Shown here piece by piece: positions 1 through 29,200 of a DNA stretch of 64,000 nt. The translations under genes and the position numbers were made by a program. This DNA comes from Oryzias latipes (taxonomy: Eukaryota > Chordata > Actinopteri > Beloniformes > Adrianichthyidae): NCBI RefSeq assembly GCF_002234675.1, contig NC_019866.2, forward strand, positions 23,281,455 through 23,345,454, given 5' to 3'. The number at the start of each line of letters is the position of its first letter. Position 1 is the stretch's first letter. The notes beneath the pieces were generated by a model. The model saw only the letters and a list, made by a program, of their open reading frames with translations. It did not search any database and was not told the DNA's origin.

Positions 1-380
1 GATGCTGTTTCGGCCTGAAGTCTCACTCCACTCATCCTTTGGTCTATTGCAGCGTCTGTGGTCTTTTACTTGTGCCGTTTTATGTCCAAATCAAAAATGA
101 CCTCATTTTTCTAAAACATAGTTTCTGCAGAGCAGCGTGAGTTCTGTAGAGATTCACCTCCCAAGTATCGATAACAGCCTATTTTTGCATAATTTCAGTT
201 TAAATTATGGTCTGAGGGCTTTCAGATATGTTGTTATGAACGTTTTAAAGTGATACTTGTTCCTTTGAGATCCTTTACTGGATGTTAAAAAGGTCAATCT
301 GATTGTTTAGTAAAGGAAAAGTTGTGCATTTCTGATAAAGAGACAAAAAGGAAAAATCTCAACTTTGTGTTACTGTAGAC

Positions 381-1509
381 CAGGGGTCGGGAACCTATGG
401 CTCGCGAGCCATATATGGCTCTTTTGATGGTCACATGTGGCTCGCAGACAAATCTTTAATTATAGTTTTTTTTTTTCATTAGACCAGTCCTTGTCGGGCG
501 CGATGCGATGCCAGAGGCGCGCAGTAGTAGCGGTGCTTAGAGAGAGAAATCTGCGCCAGCGCTATCAGTTACTATTATCTATTATTTCACAGAGTTTGTA
601 CCAGCTGGAAACTTGTGAATTGACGTACCTAAAACTGCACGCTCCCGTCTCTGAGAAAGAGCGCGCAGATGCGGGGACGGGATGTGTGAGGGAGAAAGCA
701 GAGGGTGGGGGTGAGGGGTTGTGGGGACAGGCAGCAGGTGAATCGCGCAGGGATTGTAAAAACGTAAAACCCGCTGCCTGTCACTCTCACTGTGGCGTGT
801 GAGTGTGTGTTTGGCTCCCCGTCTGCATGTGAGCAGTCTTTGTCACATCTACAGAACATTCAGACCTACGATCACGTTTAAAGTCTCAACGCCTGAACGA
901 AGCAGAAACTCACCACGTATCAACCAGACTAGACCATCAGCAAAACTACCACGAGAAATACTCATCATTTATTAGCAACAGAATAACAATGTTATTAAAA
1001 AAGAATCCACAGACTTATTGTACTTTAAAAATGTTGAAATTAAATCAAATGCACACATTCATTTGTATATTTAGTTTTAAACAAATTGTCGCGGACTGAG
1101 TTGGATGGCTGTTGGGCCGCGTTAAAAGTTCTGGAGTTCATTGAACGCGTCAAGCAGAGATCTGATTGGCTCTCAGTTCTGTCGCTCAGCCTGTTGTTAG
1201 GTAGTTTGGACCAATGGGGTTCAGCTATGGGCCGAATAAGGGAAATGGGAGGGCTGCAGCGGGAGCAGGGGAATATAAAGTTGGGAGAAGCGCTCTCGTG
1301 TCGGCGGGAGAGATTCAGGAGTTGCTGAATGAATTGAACGGCGTTTGTTGCGGTCTGCAGTAATCGGAATAAAGAACTTTAAAAGAGGTTAAGTCTCCGT
1401 GCCTCAGTGTGGGGAAGGGACACTACATTATTGTATGGCTCTTTCAAAATTACATTTCAAAATATGTGGCGTTTATGGCTCTCTTGGCCAAAAAGGTTCC
1501 CGACCCCTG
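381..1509. mobile_element. hAT-type non-autonomous DNA transposon
   Basis: The inverted ends are caggggtcggga and tcccgacccctg. They are flanked by a perfect 8-bp target duplication, ctgtagac, at 373-380 and 1510-1517, which is typical of hAT. The subterminal repeats (ggctcgcgagccat, tatggctcttt) match a widespread vertebrate hAT pattern. The open frames inside (437-802, 1086-1328) show no transposase motifs. The element interrupts a copy of dispersed family A and lies in the last visible kat7 intron. Confidence 0.85.
1087..1427 (+). mobile_element. Solo-LTR-like segment nested in the hAT element
   Basis: This ~340-base block starts TGTCGCGG and ends ACTACA, the TGT...ACA pattern of LTRs. 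It has a TATAAA at 1274-1279 and an AATAAA at 1368-1373, spaced like the R region of an LTR. It is richer in G+C than the hAT arms. I could not find a convincing 4-6 bp target duplication, so this call is tentative. No coding region accompanies it. Confidence 0.4.
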
Positions 1510-1960
1510 CTGTAGACACTTAAGTATCGGCCAGAGTTGCAGGGGAAACATCGGTTATCGGTTGGATCCCATCATCCATGTGTTTACTCTCTCTCCTGTC
1601 ACGTACAGCCCTCACACCCCCCAACCTAACATTACCGGTGCAACAAACATGGCAGCCGTATCAGAGCTGACCATCCGTCCAGTTCTGATCCAGATTCCAG
1701 CTCAGACGAGGAAAACAAAGACGCTCACGGATCCGTTTGTCTGCAGGTGGATGATCAGAATGGAGCGGAGCAGCGAGACTGTGGCCCCGCCCAGCATCGT
1801 TACCATGTCATCTTTTTGCTTCGTCTGCTCCAGATTCACAAATGTTTCAATAAAGAAATACTCAGAAATACCATTTTAGGCGTAATTTTCTTCATAAATG
1901 TCCTCCTTTATCAAAAAAAACGTCTCAAGAACGCGATAAAAACACCAAAAACAGAATTTT

Positions 1961-3386
1961 CATCAACGTGGGTCTTTAACTTTGTGCATTGATGGATGGA
2001 TGATTAGATTTCACATGCCAATCTCCCAAATGTGTTTCAGGTTTTACCCAAGAGCGGACACTCCTTACAAATTTAGTGTAAAATGGGACAAAAACAGAAG
2101 AGAAAGCTGCTCCATTCTTAGACGGGTGGCATCAATGTTCCTACAGATTCAAGTCTTTCAATACAAAGCTTCAAAACAAGAAAAATTAGTTCAAAAAGCA
2201 GCAATTTTAGTTGACACGAATCCCAAAAATTCCTCTGGGGTCTAAAAAAAGTGGAAACAAAAGACGACATTTTAACAGGCGGATCGACTAAACCTGAACC
2301 TGAACGACAAACGACAAGAGGTTCAGGATGAAAAACAGAAATGACGTCCCAGCAGAAACGTGATGAACAATTGGCTCAGAAAACACTGAAGAAAGTCCAC
2401 AAAGAGTTTTAAAAAGCAGCTCCTTTGTTTGCAAAGCAGTCCGTGACATGGTAAGCTTTATGTGAAAAGGAGAAAACACAATGTGGTCCAGTTCCAGCGG
2501 ACGATACAGAGCTGCTGAGTCACAGAGAGCAGGACGAGACATTTTCCCTTTTTTAGCCGGCTAAAACCATCGACACAAATGAAAACTCACAGAGACAAAA
2601 GACAGAGACTCTTTCATTCAGTCTGATCCGGGTTTGATGCCTTTGTTGTGTCTTTTTCAGTGGGACAAACGTTTGAAACAGAGAGGAGCGAATAAAAAGC
2701 ACATTTATCTGGAATCTGGATCCTCAACACAATATTTGGAGGTTTTTAATGACAGACTTTCATTTTTATTCTAAAACGTCAGCGTTAAAAAAGTTATGAC
2801 GTGCCAGAAGAAGAGAAAAAATTCAGGATAATGTTTAGTATTTAGTAATCTGTGTGGAGCGGCATGTGAGTGAATTCTATGTGATAAAAAAACAGATTGT
2901 AAATTAAAAGAAAAGCTTAAACGTAAAAGTACACGTAGTAAACTTGTAAGAAATATAGAAAATTTGAAAAATAAATTAAAATTTGGAAGAAAACTTGAGT
3001 AAAAACTATGAACTGTTACCAAAGGGAAACAAATGTTTATTTGTACCAAACTTTGGGAAAACATTATCACTGCTGTTCGTACATCAGAAGAGCGACATCA
3101 GACACTGTTCTGGAGCGTAAATGACGCCACGGCAACCTGTCAATCATGGGCTCAAAGCCCCCCCCCCCCCCCCCCTTGTAAATTTAGTAGGAACTCTGAA
3201 AATGAAAATCCAGAACTGAAACTGTGAATTCAGCACCAAAAGGCAAGAGGAGTAAAATAAAATAAAAACAGCAGCTTTTATGTTATTTTTACTCAAGTTT
3301 TCCTTTACTGAAACAATAAATTCTAGTCGAGTCTTTTTCTCACATTACAGACTTCCGTCATGACCGCCGTCTGTGGAGAGTCAGAC
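1961..3386. other. Intronic stretch, kat7 last visible intron
   Basis: AT-rich with no supported exon on either strand. It holds a C17-type run at about 3158-3174. The kat7 terminal coding exon was looked for on the minus strand and not found. Confidence 0.6.
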
Positions 3387-19815
<16,429 letters not shown>

Positions 19816-20040
19816 TTTCAACGATGTGGCGTCTCTGTAAGGGCAGCTTATTATCCAGATCTCTGAGGCCGCTTCGTTTACGGTTCCATTTATTTCAGCA
19901 ACAAGCCGCGGCTGGAAAGGTTTTCCGCTGGTCAATGGAAAGTATAAATGTCTGCACTTCCCTGTGCTCACGGCGCGATCTCCGCTGCCTCTTGATGGTA
20001 CGCTGTCAAAATAGCTCCGGGTGCACGTGTCCGTCCATTA
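19816..20040 (-). promoter_or_regulatory. kat7: Likely kat7 5' UTR and promoter region
   Basis: This is the stretch just upstream of the kat7 start codon. It is richer in G+C and CpG than the AT-rich introns nearby, with cggcgcgatct and cgctgcctc. No TATA box is obvious, which suits a housekeeping CpG-type promoter. The transcription start cannot be fixed from sequence alone, so the boundaries are approximate. Confidence 0.5.
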
Positions 20041-20578
20041 ATTCATTCCCCACCCTTCAATTTAGAAAACATAAAATGTGTCCGGGGTAAATAAAAATAC
20101 ATAAATGAAAAAAAACTGTAATAATTAAGACTTAATATTCCCACAAAACAAGTTAAGAAAACAATACAATTAAATAAAAGTAGGAAAATTACAAAATAGC
20201 TTAGACGGACAAAAAATGATTCAGAAATTTTCCCCAAAACACGGGAAGAATCCAACTTTATAGAATTCCCAAGATCCTTAAATGACATTTTCAGAGAATG
20301 TAAATAAGCAAGGAGTCAGTAAAGCATAGGTATAAGTGACAAACATGGCTTTAACAGAAGCCAGTAGAGAAGTTGTTTTTGCATCCACTTTGTGTATTTC
20401 TGTAAATAATAACATATACAGAAACATATTAAATGATGTATGCATGTAGAAAACTACATATTGTATCTAACATGATACATTAATATGCATTAAATGTCGT
20501 TTAAAACATGGCTTTGAGTTTCACCATTACATCTCTTAAAATGTTCTTAGTCCTGTGCACATTGTTGAAGCCCTGATC

Positions 20579-20629
20579 AAACAAACAAACAAACAAACAA
20601 ACAAACAAACAAACAAACAAACAAACAAG
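20579..20629. repeat. (ACAA)n microsatellite
   Basis: About 12 perfect tetranucleotide units in the intergenic region between kat7 and aldh16a1. Confidence 0.93.
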
Positions 20630-21301
20630 TAATCCAAAAATTTAAAGAAATTCAAGACTTTTATCTTTAGTCTTTCTTTGTTTGAATAGAACCAACCACA
20701 CGATGGAAGTCATTGACCTAAAGATATCCTCGGCAGTTTATGAGGGGCGGCACTAGAGGGAGATATGATCACAAAGTCATCAGTTAAGACTAGAGTATCA
20801 AAAACTATTCACCTGAATTTAAATTTTATTAAAGGTTTAACAGTGCAGTTGACAAAATGCAACCCTGACATGACCCTCTGACCACAGGTGGAAGAAATAT
20901 ACTTTCTCCACAGGAAGGTTTGAAAAAAAAAGGTGCTCGGCCAGTTCTTAATACCATTGAGCTTGTTCAATATTCTTTAAGTCCTACTGATAGATTTAAT
21001 CCAATAACTTTGTAAAGAACACTGAAGAAATAAACAAGACATTTTTAAGTACCGGTAATAGGAATTAAAGCAACAGATTCCAACAAAAACAACGATATTT
21101 CTGTTATGCAGTTTATAGGATCATTGAACATTTAACCTCATCGCTGCCTCATTGAGTTATATAAGGTGTACTTCCATCTAGTTTTAGCCATTTTTTTAAC
21201 ATCGTGAGTTTTTTCTGGTTCTTCCTCAAGGCTCAAACCATTAGGCACCAGGACAAACACGTAAAATTAGGCCCTGGTTATTATTGATATATTATTGATA
21301 T

Positions 21302-21840
21302 ATTGATAGAGACATTCAGAGACAGTACTGTAAACTCTATGCTCAGGCAAATATGCTGATGAGAAAATTCAGTGCATGTTCTCTTCAAGTGAAGTGTTCG
21401 CTGTTCAGATCTTACTGCACTCCTCTGTATACGGCCCCTCTTTGGTGGAACTATGGACGTGGGACATTCCACAAATTCTTAGTGGCCTATAATGATGCTT
21501 TTAGGCTTCTGCTACAGGTGCCCAGGTGGTACAGAGCCAGTCAGCTGTTTGTGGACGCTCACATCCCCACCTGTGAAGCTCTACTGCGTAAGCTTACATA
21601 CAGCCTCATGGAACGCCTGGACAAATCTAAGAACTCAATTATCATGTCTCTGACTGATCCCAAAAGAAGCTCATGCCGCTACACTTCTGCCCTAAGGAAA
21701 CACTGGATACAGCGATTATACTCTTTTTAAGTTATATCTTTTTACTTTTTATTATAAATACTGTATTTGTATCTTATGTTTTATTTTATTCTCTTTTCTT
21801 CCTATGGACCACCTGAGTCTGAAATAAAAGTTTGATATTA
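21302..21840 (+). mobile_element. Non-LTR retrotransposon 3' fragment (reverse transcriptase C-terminus)
   Basis: An open frame to the stop at 21728-21730 encodes DRDIQRQYCKLYAQANML, RSYCTPLYTAPLWW, VAYNDAFRLLLQVPRW and LRKHWIQRLYSF, typical of the C-terminal end of many fish LINE polymerases. It is followed by a short 3' UTR (ctgaaataaaagtttgat) and a (TTA)n tail. The 5' part is missing, as expected for a 5'-truncated insertion. A related fragment lies at 40521-40860. Confidence 0.75.
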
Positions 21841-21976
21841 TTATTATTTATTTTTTTCTATGTTGAAGGTTTTATACTAACACTATGTCACATTAGCGTT
21901 TTCCACAAACACAGAAGGCGCTGACTTTCATGGGCTTGGGCATCTTGGGTTTCTCTGCAGCCTTTTGGTTCCAATT

Positions 21977-22190
21977 TTAACCGTTGTGTTATCCTAGACA
22001 CTGTAACATTGGGAGTTGGGTCATCTAGACCCACTAGACAGTGCGCTGAACCTTTTTTCTTCTATGATTTGCAATCTTCACTGGTTTCCATGGATTACAT
22101 GAAATCCTTTCCACCTTTATCCACCTTTGTCATGGTAGGGAGAACACGTCAATGGTCATCTTGACCCCATAGGATAGCACAAGGGTTAAA
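21977..22190. mobile_element. piggyBac-like MITE, family D copy 2
   Basis: Starts ttaaccgttgtgttatc and ends gatagcacaagggttaa, with TTAA at each end. The inner sequence ctagacccactagacagtgc is the reverse of the copy at 4173-4412. No coding capacity. Confidence 0.65.
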
Positions 22191-23299
22191 GGGTCCCCCC
22201 CTGGGGAGATGGAGGAAGTGGCTGGGGAGAGGGAAGTCGGGGCATCTTTGCTTCAACTGCTGCCCACGCGGCCCTGTCCCAGATGGGCGGAGGAGGATGG
22301 ATAGATACATTTTAACAGTTATGGGTGAAGTTTTCCAAAATTATATTACAAAAAGGCAAAACAAATAAAGTTAAACAAAATTTTAGGTGCAACTAAGGAA
22401 GATTGAGCATAACTAAACAGAGCAAAAACAGAAGATGAACACTTCCCTGTTCATACGACACACTCAAAGACTTCATGTTATGAACTGTGACAACTGATCA
22501 TCATTCTTTTAAACTCATAAAGTCTTTCAAATGAACCAAAAGAAATTACTGATAGAAAATTACATTCAAATAATTAACCGGTGCAATTTAATCGATGCTC
22601 CAATTAGAATATGATCTGCCCAAATCTTAAGTTAAATACAAAATATCAGTGATAAAAAATAAAAACTTTGTGTAATTAAAGAGAATAACTTCAAACCAGA
22701 AGATACATTTTTTCATAGATCCAGTAGGACTCTATCCAAAAAAGCTTGTACATATTAGTAGCAAGGTTAAAATTATATTTTATTATAATATATTAGGTAT
22801 ATCATATTTGGTAGCTAGTTAGTTAGTTAGTTTATTCAGCAAAATTGGCTGAAATGTTTCACACTGTGGTAAAAAAAAATTTATAACGTGTGTCCTAACA
22901 TTAATAAGTGTTACTGTTTAAATTATCGACCGGAAGAATATCAACCTTCTTGCGGTGGTCAGTCACTGAATTAAAAACGTCATTTAATAATAAACATAAA
23001 TAAAAAGTCATTTAAGTGGGTGTTAACCCAACTGCTGGGTGCATCGACAAACGCCATGGTGTCGCACTGCATGAAGCGTGTGAGACGGACCGGAAGTTGG
23101 TGGGAGGAGCTTAGAATCTGGCGCAGGGAAGCTAGCATCTTGTAGTCCATGTGACATCTCAGGAGTGCTCCTGCTAAAAAAAATATCTGTATGTCAAACG
23201 TGACAACAGTTTTATTTATTGTTGACATTTTTAAAAATCTGAGTAGCACCTCAAACCGGCGAGTTGCCTCGTGCTCCACTCGGACTAGTCCTCTGTAGT
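22191..23299. other. Intergenic and aldh16a1 upstream region
   Basis: AT-rich up to about 23000, then more CpG (accggcgagttgcctcg, 23255-23275) just before the aldh16a1 start, where the promoter and 5' UTR are expected. No TATA box is evident near the start codon. Confidence 0.45.
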
Positions 23300-26200
23300 A
23301 TGGCCGGTCCAACCACCGAGACAGTATTCAACATTTTCCGAAGCATGGAGAGCGGACCCGCTGCCCCTTCCTCCGCAGCCACCGCACAGGTAAAGTGTCA
23401 AACAACCCGCTAAAGTACGTTTTCCTCCCGGGAGTCTTAAGTTAGACCCGCCTGAACACGCGACGTTTCAGCTGACAGTCACCCACGAGTGGAGCATGTG
23501 TTTCAACTTAACGTTACTTCATGTTTTTCTAAAACATTTATTGAGTTTTTAACTTTGAACCCTTTTATTGTCCTTTTATTTTATTTTTTACAACATAGTA
23601 AAATAAAGTCACTCTAGTTATTGGTTTGAACTGGAACCTTTTTTGACAGCTTTGGATTGTTGCAGAGATGAGGTTTTAACGTTTATTGCAGACTTGTGTG
23701 TTTTTTCTTTCTTTCCTGAAATCGGTATGGAATGATGCATTATGGGTACACACATGTAAGTAATAAGTGCACAAATTTAAATTTATACAATGTGAGGAAA
23801 ACCCTTTAAACCAAACGGAATCCTTGAAAATCCCTCTGAGATACACTGCTGATGCTTTTTACAGATGTATCTGTACAAATAGTTATCTATACATTACTTT
23901 TATATAATAATTGTAACCATGAGTCTGTCGTTTGTATTACGACCAGCATATAAAGTCTCATCAGTTACTATTAAATTCATGTTAGATAAATACAACTGAT
24001 TGCAGGTTCGTCTTTTTTTACTTGTAGTTTTTCACTGCAAATGTTGAGTTCTGCACTTTGCTCTTCTTGCTTGTAAATTTTTAACAGATTCCACCAAAAA
24101 AGCACCAATGCAGGGGGCAGCATCCAGCCCACCAATGAATTTGGGCTCGAGTTTTGATTTATGTCTCCTTTCTATAGTCTTATCAGCCTGTTCATCTGCT
24201 CTATGTTACACAATTTGATCCAAAAAATAAAATTAGATCTGTCTTGTTTGCACCTGGTAGAATATCTAATAATAGTTAAAGTTGCACCATTCCTTCATAA
24301 TAATAGTCTTGAATTCAACACATCAACATGGTTAATTCAGCTGACTCAGATGCGACTGCAAAAACATATTTAATACAGAATGTGGAAGCCACTTTCATTC
24401 TAAAGAGTTAGCAGAAATATGAACATATCACATACAGTAAATGTGACCAAACTAATTCAAAGACGTAATTCCATAACATCTCTAACATGAATATTAAATG
24501 AACTGACTGTAAAACTATAGTATTGTTAAATGCATCAAACTTTTGATTAAAGGCCCACTCTGATCATCTGATCATCTTTTTAGTGTCGCTTTCCAGGACA
24601 TAGTTTCTGCAGAGCGGCAGTAGTTGATTAGAAATTTTGAGGGCGGGTCCATTGGTGTGGAGCAACCCCGCCCCCCCATTCCCCTCCCCGTTGCTGTTTT
24701 TTTCATCTGCTCCTGATTCACCATGATTTGAGTAAAGAAATACTCAGACATGCAATTTTAAGTTTCTTTTTTTTTATGTAAGTCCTCCATCATGAGACCA
24801 TTACTAAAAAAATGTTGGTCTTTTAAGTGTTTTTTTCTTCTTATTTTTTTATTTGAGGTTATCTTTTTACGGTGACAAACAAAAAATGCATCGGTTGGTT
24901 TGATTTGAAAATTGTGTTTAATTGTATTTAAATGTAATTTTTTCTGTATAATCATAAACATATGGAGTCGTTCTTTTGCGATTTCAATACTAAATGGCTG
25001 ACTTAGTTTTGAGTGTGATTACAGAGAAACATAATCCTAGATGAGGACAGATATTGGGACAGATTACAGCTCCTCTGAGTTCATGTTTTGGATGAATGAG
25101 ACAGTAGGAGGGATCCCAACAAGCTTTTGTCCTCTGTACTTCCTGATCAGGCCTGGCTGGATCATCATTCCCGCTCTCTGGGCTTCTTCATTGATGGGAA
25201 GTTTGTTCATTTGGCAGAAAGGAGGAGCCTCTCCGTTCTCGACTCTAAAGGTGAGCGCCGACCGATGAACAGAAACCTGTTAGTGGTTTTTTGGCGGCCA
25301 TAGGAAACTCCTCCTCCTAAACCCACCAGGCGGTCAGGTGTGCGGCGTGCTGTGTGCCGAAGAGGCCGACGTTTCCCAGTGCGCCGCCTCTGCTGTCAGC
25401 GCATTCAAGTCCTGGAGCCTCCTGAGCTGCTACCAGAGAGCCAAAGTGCTGCTCAGGTCTGTCCAACGCCGTTCCACGGAGCTGCTCCGTGTGGACCGCT
25501 CGTCTCACGACCTTCCTGTCCTCTGCTGTCAGGCTGGTGGGCGTCCTGGGGCTGCACGGTCAGTGCTTGTCGGAGCTGTCCCAGCTCTGTGCGATGGCGT
25601 GCTCGCCTCCGTCCCTGATCAGGCTCCTGCAGTTCTACAGCAGCTGGGCTCAGCTCCGGGACACGCTCCTCTCCGGCTGGACGCCTCTTGGTGAGTCTTT
25701 GTGGTTTTTTTTTACCGTGGTTTACGGCGCTCTGACACACCTTCGTTGTCGTCTTTTCCAGGTGTGGTGGCCGTTGTCACCTCTGATGACTCTTCTGTCT
25801 ACTCTCTGATGCTGAAAGTCGTACCAGCGCTCGCCATGGGTGAGTCCCAGGCGCCTACATGCCCCGCTCCCTTCGCCTTCGGCGTTACAGACTCCTGCTC
25901 TCTCTCATTTCCAGGTAACGCTGTGATTGTTGTTCCTGGGCGGAGCGTTGCCCCTCCAGCTCTCCTCTTGGCGCAGCTTTTCTCAGGGGCGGGACTTCCT
26001 GCTGGGGTTCTCAACGTTCTAACAGGAAGTGACGTCACGCTCGGCGTCAACGTGGCCCAGAATCCCAGCATCTGCTACGTCACTTACAGCGGCAGCAAGC
26101 CAGTGTGTGACATTTCAAAGCCGGGGGGTAATGGAGCTGACTTTACAGTCTAACGGGTGTTTCTGTGCTCCAGGACGGGCTGGCGCTGGTTCAGGCTTCA

Positions 26201-29200
26201 GCAGGGATGGGGGTTCCCGTCTCCGTGTCCCCCTGCGTTGGGGCCACGTGTCCCTTCATCATCTTTGAGTCGGCGGACATAAACAGCGCTGTGGACGAAG
26301 TGATAGAGGCAGCCTTTAAGAAGAAGAGTGAGGTGATGCAGCAAAGGATGGGATGTTCGCCTGATTCCAGCTGCAGTCTGCTCCAGAGTCCTCTCTGCGC
26401 TCTTCCCTCAGGTGCACTGGGTGTTGTGCGTGCAGGAGAGCGTGTGCGACAACGTTGTGGATCGTCTGAAGCTGCGCTTGGCCGGGTTAAAGTGCGTTTC
26501 CCTTCAAAGTGAGGCTGACCGCAGCCTGGTGGACACCGCAGTGCAGGAAGCTCAACAGCAGGGGGCGACGGTGAGTCAGGAACCTTTAGACATGTCCGAG
26601 GTGCGGCCCAAGCATTGGTGCTGTCCGGATTCCCACCCTAACCCCTAACTACTAAAAAACTATATAGTGTGGGACTATGTAGTGCACTGAATTTGAAAAA
26701 GCAATGATCAATACCTTTTTAACGGTGGATATGACGTCATCAATTTCACGAAGTTAAAATCTAATTAATATGAGCGTTTTATGATGATTATTTATGAGTC
26801 CACTGTCTTCTGAAGATAAAAACGTTGATGTTTTATTTAAAAAAAAAATACATTTAAATGCATTTTTTGGGCAAAACTTGTTCAGACGCAATGCATTGTG
26901 GTCTAAATTCACCGATCTAGTGAGCATTGATGCACACTGGTTTTTGGCAGAGACTTCTGGGAAATTTCTAGGGCATACGATTTTGGAATTGTAGATTCGC
27001 ACAGAACTGCAGAACGGCAAACGCGCTACATAGTGCACTATGTGGTGAGCAGGGAATGAATTTGGACACAAGCATGGACTGTATAAAGGAACTGGAGTGA
27101 GTGAGTGAGTGTGGCGCTATCAATGGGAAATGATTTACTTCCAGCTCGGTTCATTCTGCATTTTTTCATGATACTGATGCCGCCGTGTTGGAGCCAGACG
27201 TCGTCAGTAATTGATCTGAATCGGTCTGTGTCACCGTTTCTATGGCAACCATTCTCGACAAACAGGAGGGAGCTTGTTGGAAGTCCACAACCCTACCAAT
27301 GAAAGCTCGGGAGAATCTGATAATCAAACGTTTCGAACGTCATACGTGAGACCACTTACTTTTACTGAGGCATCTGATCTGCTAGTTTATAATTTGAATA
27401 ACTTGTGTTACTGATTTTTTTTATATATTCATATAATCAAGAACATGTAAATAAAAGGTATCAGATCTACTTATTCTGACCAATAGAATGGATGAGCAAT
27501 TGCTGTTTATTTCTCTATAGAAGTCTATGGGGTTCTGGTTTCTTGGAACCAGCAGGTACTTCCTGTTGGGAACGCCAAACAGGAGGAGGGGCCACTCAGT
27601 CCAGTTCTCATGTACCGTCTACATGCCCACATGTGGGCAATGATTAACTTAAATCTACCCTGGACCTGTATTCTTTTACTGTAGTTGCACCAGCTCAGTG
27701 GCCTTGTGGTAGGGTGTCCAACCTGTGACTGGAAGGTCGTGAGTTCAAATCCAGGCCAAGGACTCATACCCAAGACTCTAAAAATGGGACCCAATGCCTC
27801 CCTGGTTGGCACTCAGCATTGAGAGGTTGGATTTGGGGGGGTTAATAATCCAGATCTGCAGCTCACCGGTCAATTTGGAAAAATAACATTCATGTTAAGT
27901 AGAAAAAAGTAAAAAATTGTTATAGTTCTCCATTTCCCCCAAGATGTTCAGTTAATGAAAATTATAGAACTGCGGTTGAAAACCGGGCTCTCAAGCGTTC
28001 ACCCTGCCAGATCTGACTGTCTTTGGACCCCCCCTATTGCTTTAAACTCTGTTTATACAAATCAGCAACGTTTAATGATTGTATTGACTTCTTTTGTTGT
28101 TTCTTTGTAGTTAATCCAGTCGTGCTCCGCCCCCCCGTCGGGGCCTCTGTATCCTCCCACGGTGCTGTGCGGGGCGGCCCCCGCCTCGCCGTGTGTAGTC
28201 AGCCCGGCCCCTGGACCTCTGCTGCCGCTCATGACCTTCAGATGTCACAAAGAGGCAGTAGCTGTGGGTAAGGACGCCGCACCGCCGCCACCGCCGCCAC
28301 CGCCGCTCTGGACTTTGCTCCAAACGTTACATAAAACAGAACCGCAGAATTGCAGCTTCTCAGAAATGTGTGCCGGTTTTGACAGATTCAGAAATCAGTG
28401 TAGATACTTTTAATCTAATAATAAATGCTGTAAAAATATATTAAACATGTTAATTACCCCAAATTTCAAGGTTAGTATTTAGTTCTTCATATATGTGGTA
28501 TATTTCAAAGTAATTATACAGCATTCTTTTCATTTTTAAGTCTATTTCTCTTCAGTTTGTTTGAGTTTTTTCCATCTAGATTTCTCCTTTTATCTTTTTG
28601 TGTAAGCACAAATCGATTGAAAAGATGTTTTTTAATTCCTTTTTCCCCCCCATTATTTTTCCTTACTGTGGTTCAACCTGTAAAGTTTTACTGTATATGT
28701 ACTTACATATTAGGATTTGTGAGTAAATTTTCCCCAAAAAATCTATTTGTGGTTCAAAAAATCTGAACCTCTTAGCCAGTGCTGTGTTTTTTTTTTGTTT
28801 TTTTCAAAATAGTTTTTATTGGATTTTAGTGCAGCAATATTGAATAATAAGTGATACGGAACAATGTATGCATTTTCCCCTCCTTTTCCCACACATTGAA
28901 ACAAAAAAAGGGAAGGAACCCCAAACAAAAGGGCGGTACACATCCAGCCAGTGCAGTGTTTTTAAACCAGTGAAAGATGGTCATTGCTTGGATATCAGCT
29001 CTGAGTTCATCCAACCAGAACCAAGTTTTACTCTGAGTAATGAATACAGAATAAAGAGTTTTTTTTAGTACACTTTTGGTTTGTGTTCTTCTTTTTTAAA
29101 TCAAGTGAAAAATACACTTGGGCTCAAAAACTGTTTAGAAACAGTTTAAAAACACTGAGCTACTGTAACGATTTAATGATTGACCTGTAGGGGGCAGTAT

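Larger units (their letters stand above)
80..1960 (+). repeat. Dispersed family A copy 1, split by the hAT insertion
   Basis: The left part (80-372) carries catagtttctgcagagcag. The right part (1510-1960) carries caacctaacattaccggtgc, ggatgatcagaatggagcgg and aataaagaaatactcagaaa. Together they match the uninterrupted copy at 36786-37350. I do not recognise the family name. Confidence 0.65.

Noticed and set aside
437-1328. Open frames inside the hAT element as a transposase gene
   Set aside because: Neither frame shows a BED finger or hAT dimerisation motif; the element is too short to be autonomous.
1-3386. Terminal kat7 exon within the window
   Set aside because: I looked on the minus strand for the conserved ISQETAVNP and KYWKGKH segments and found no matching codons; the exon must be outside the window.
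22980-23312. 110-codon minus-strand frame over the aldh16a1 start
   Set aside because: It runs antisense across aldh16a1 exon 1 and its upstream region, with no recognisable domain.
26103-26153. Reading through the exon 6 donor of aldh16a1 to a stop (truncated protein)
   Set aside because: Splicing after AAGCCA keeps the frame and restores alignment with the human protein; the read-through is intron.
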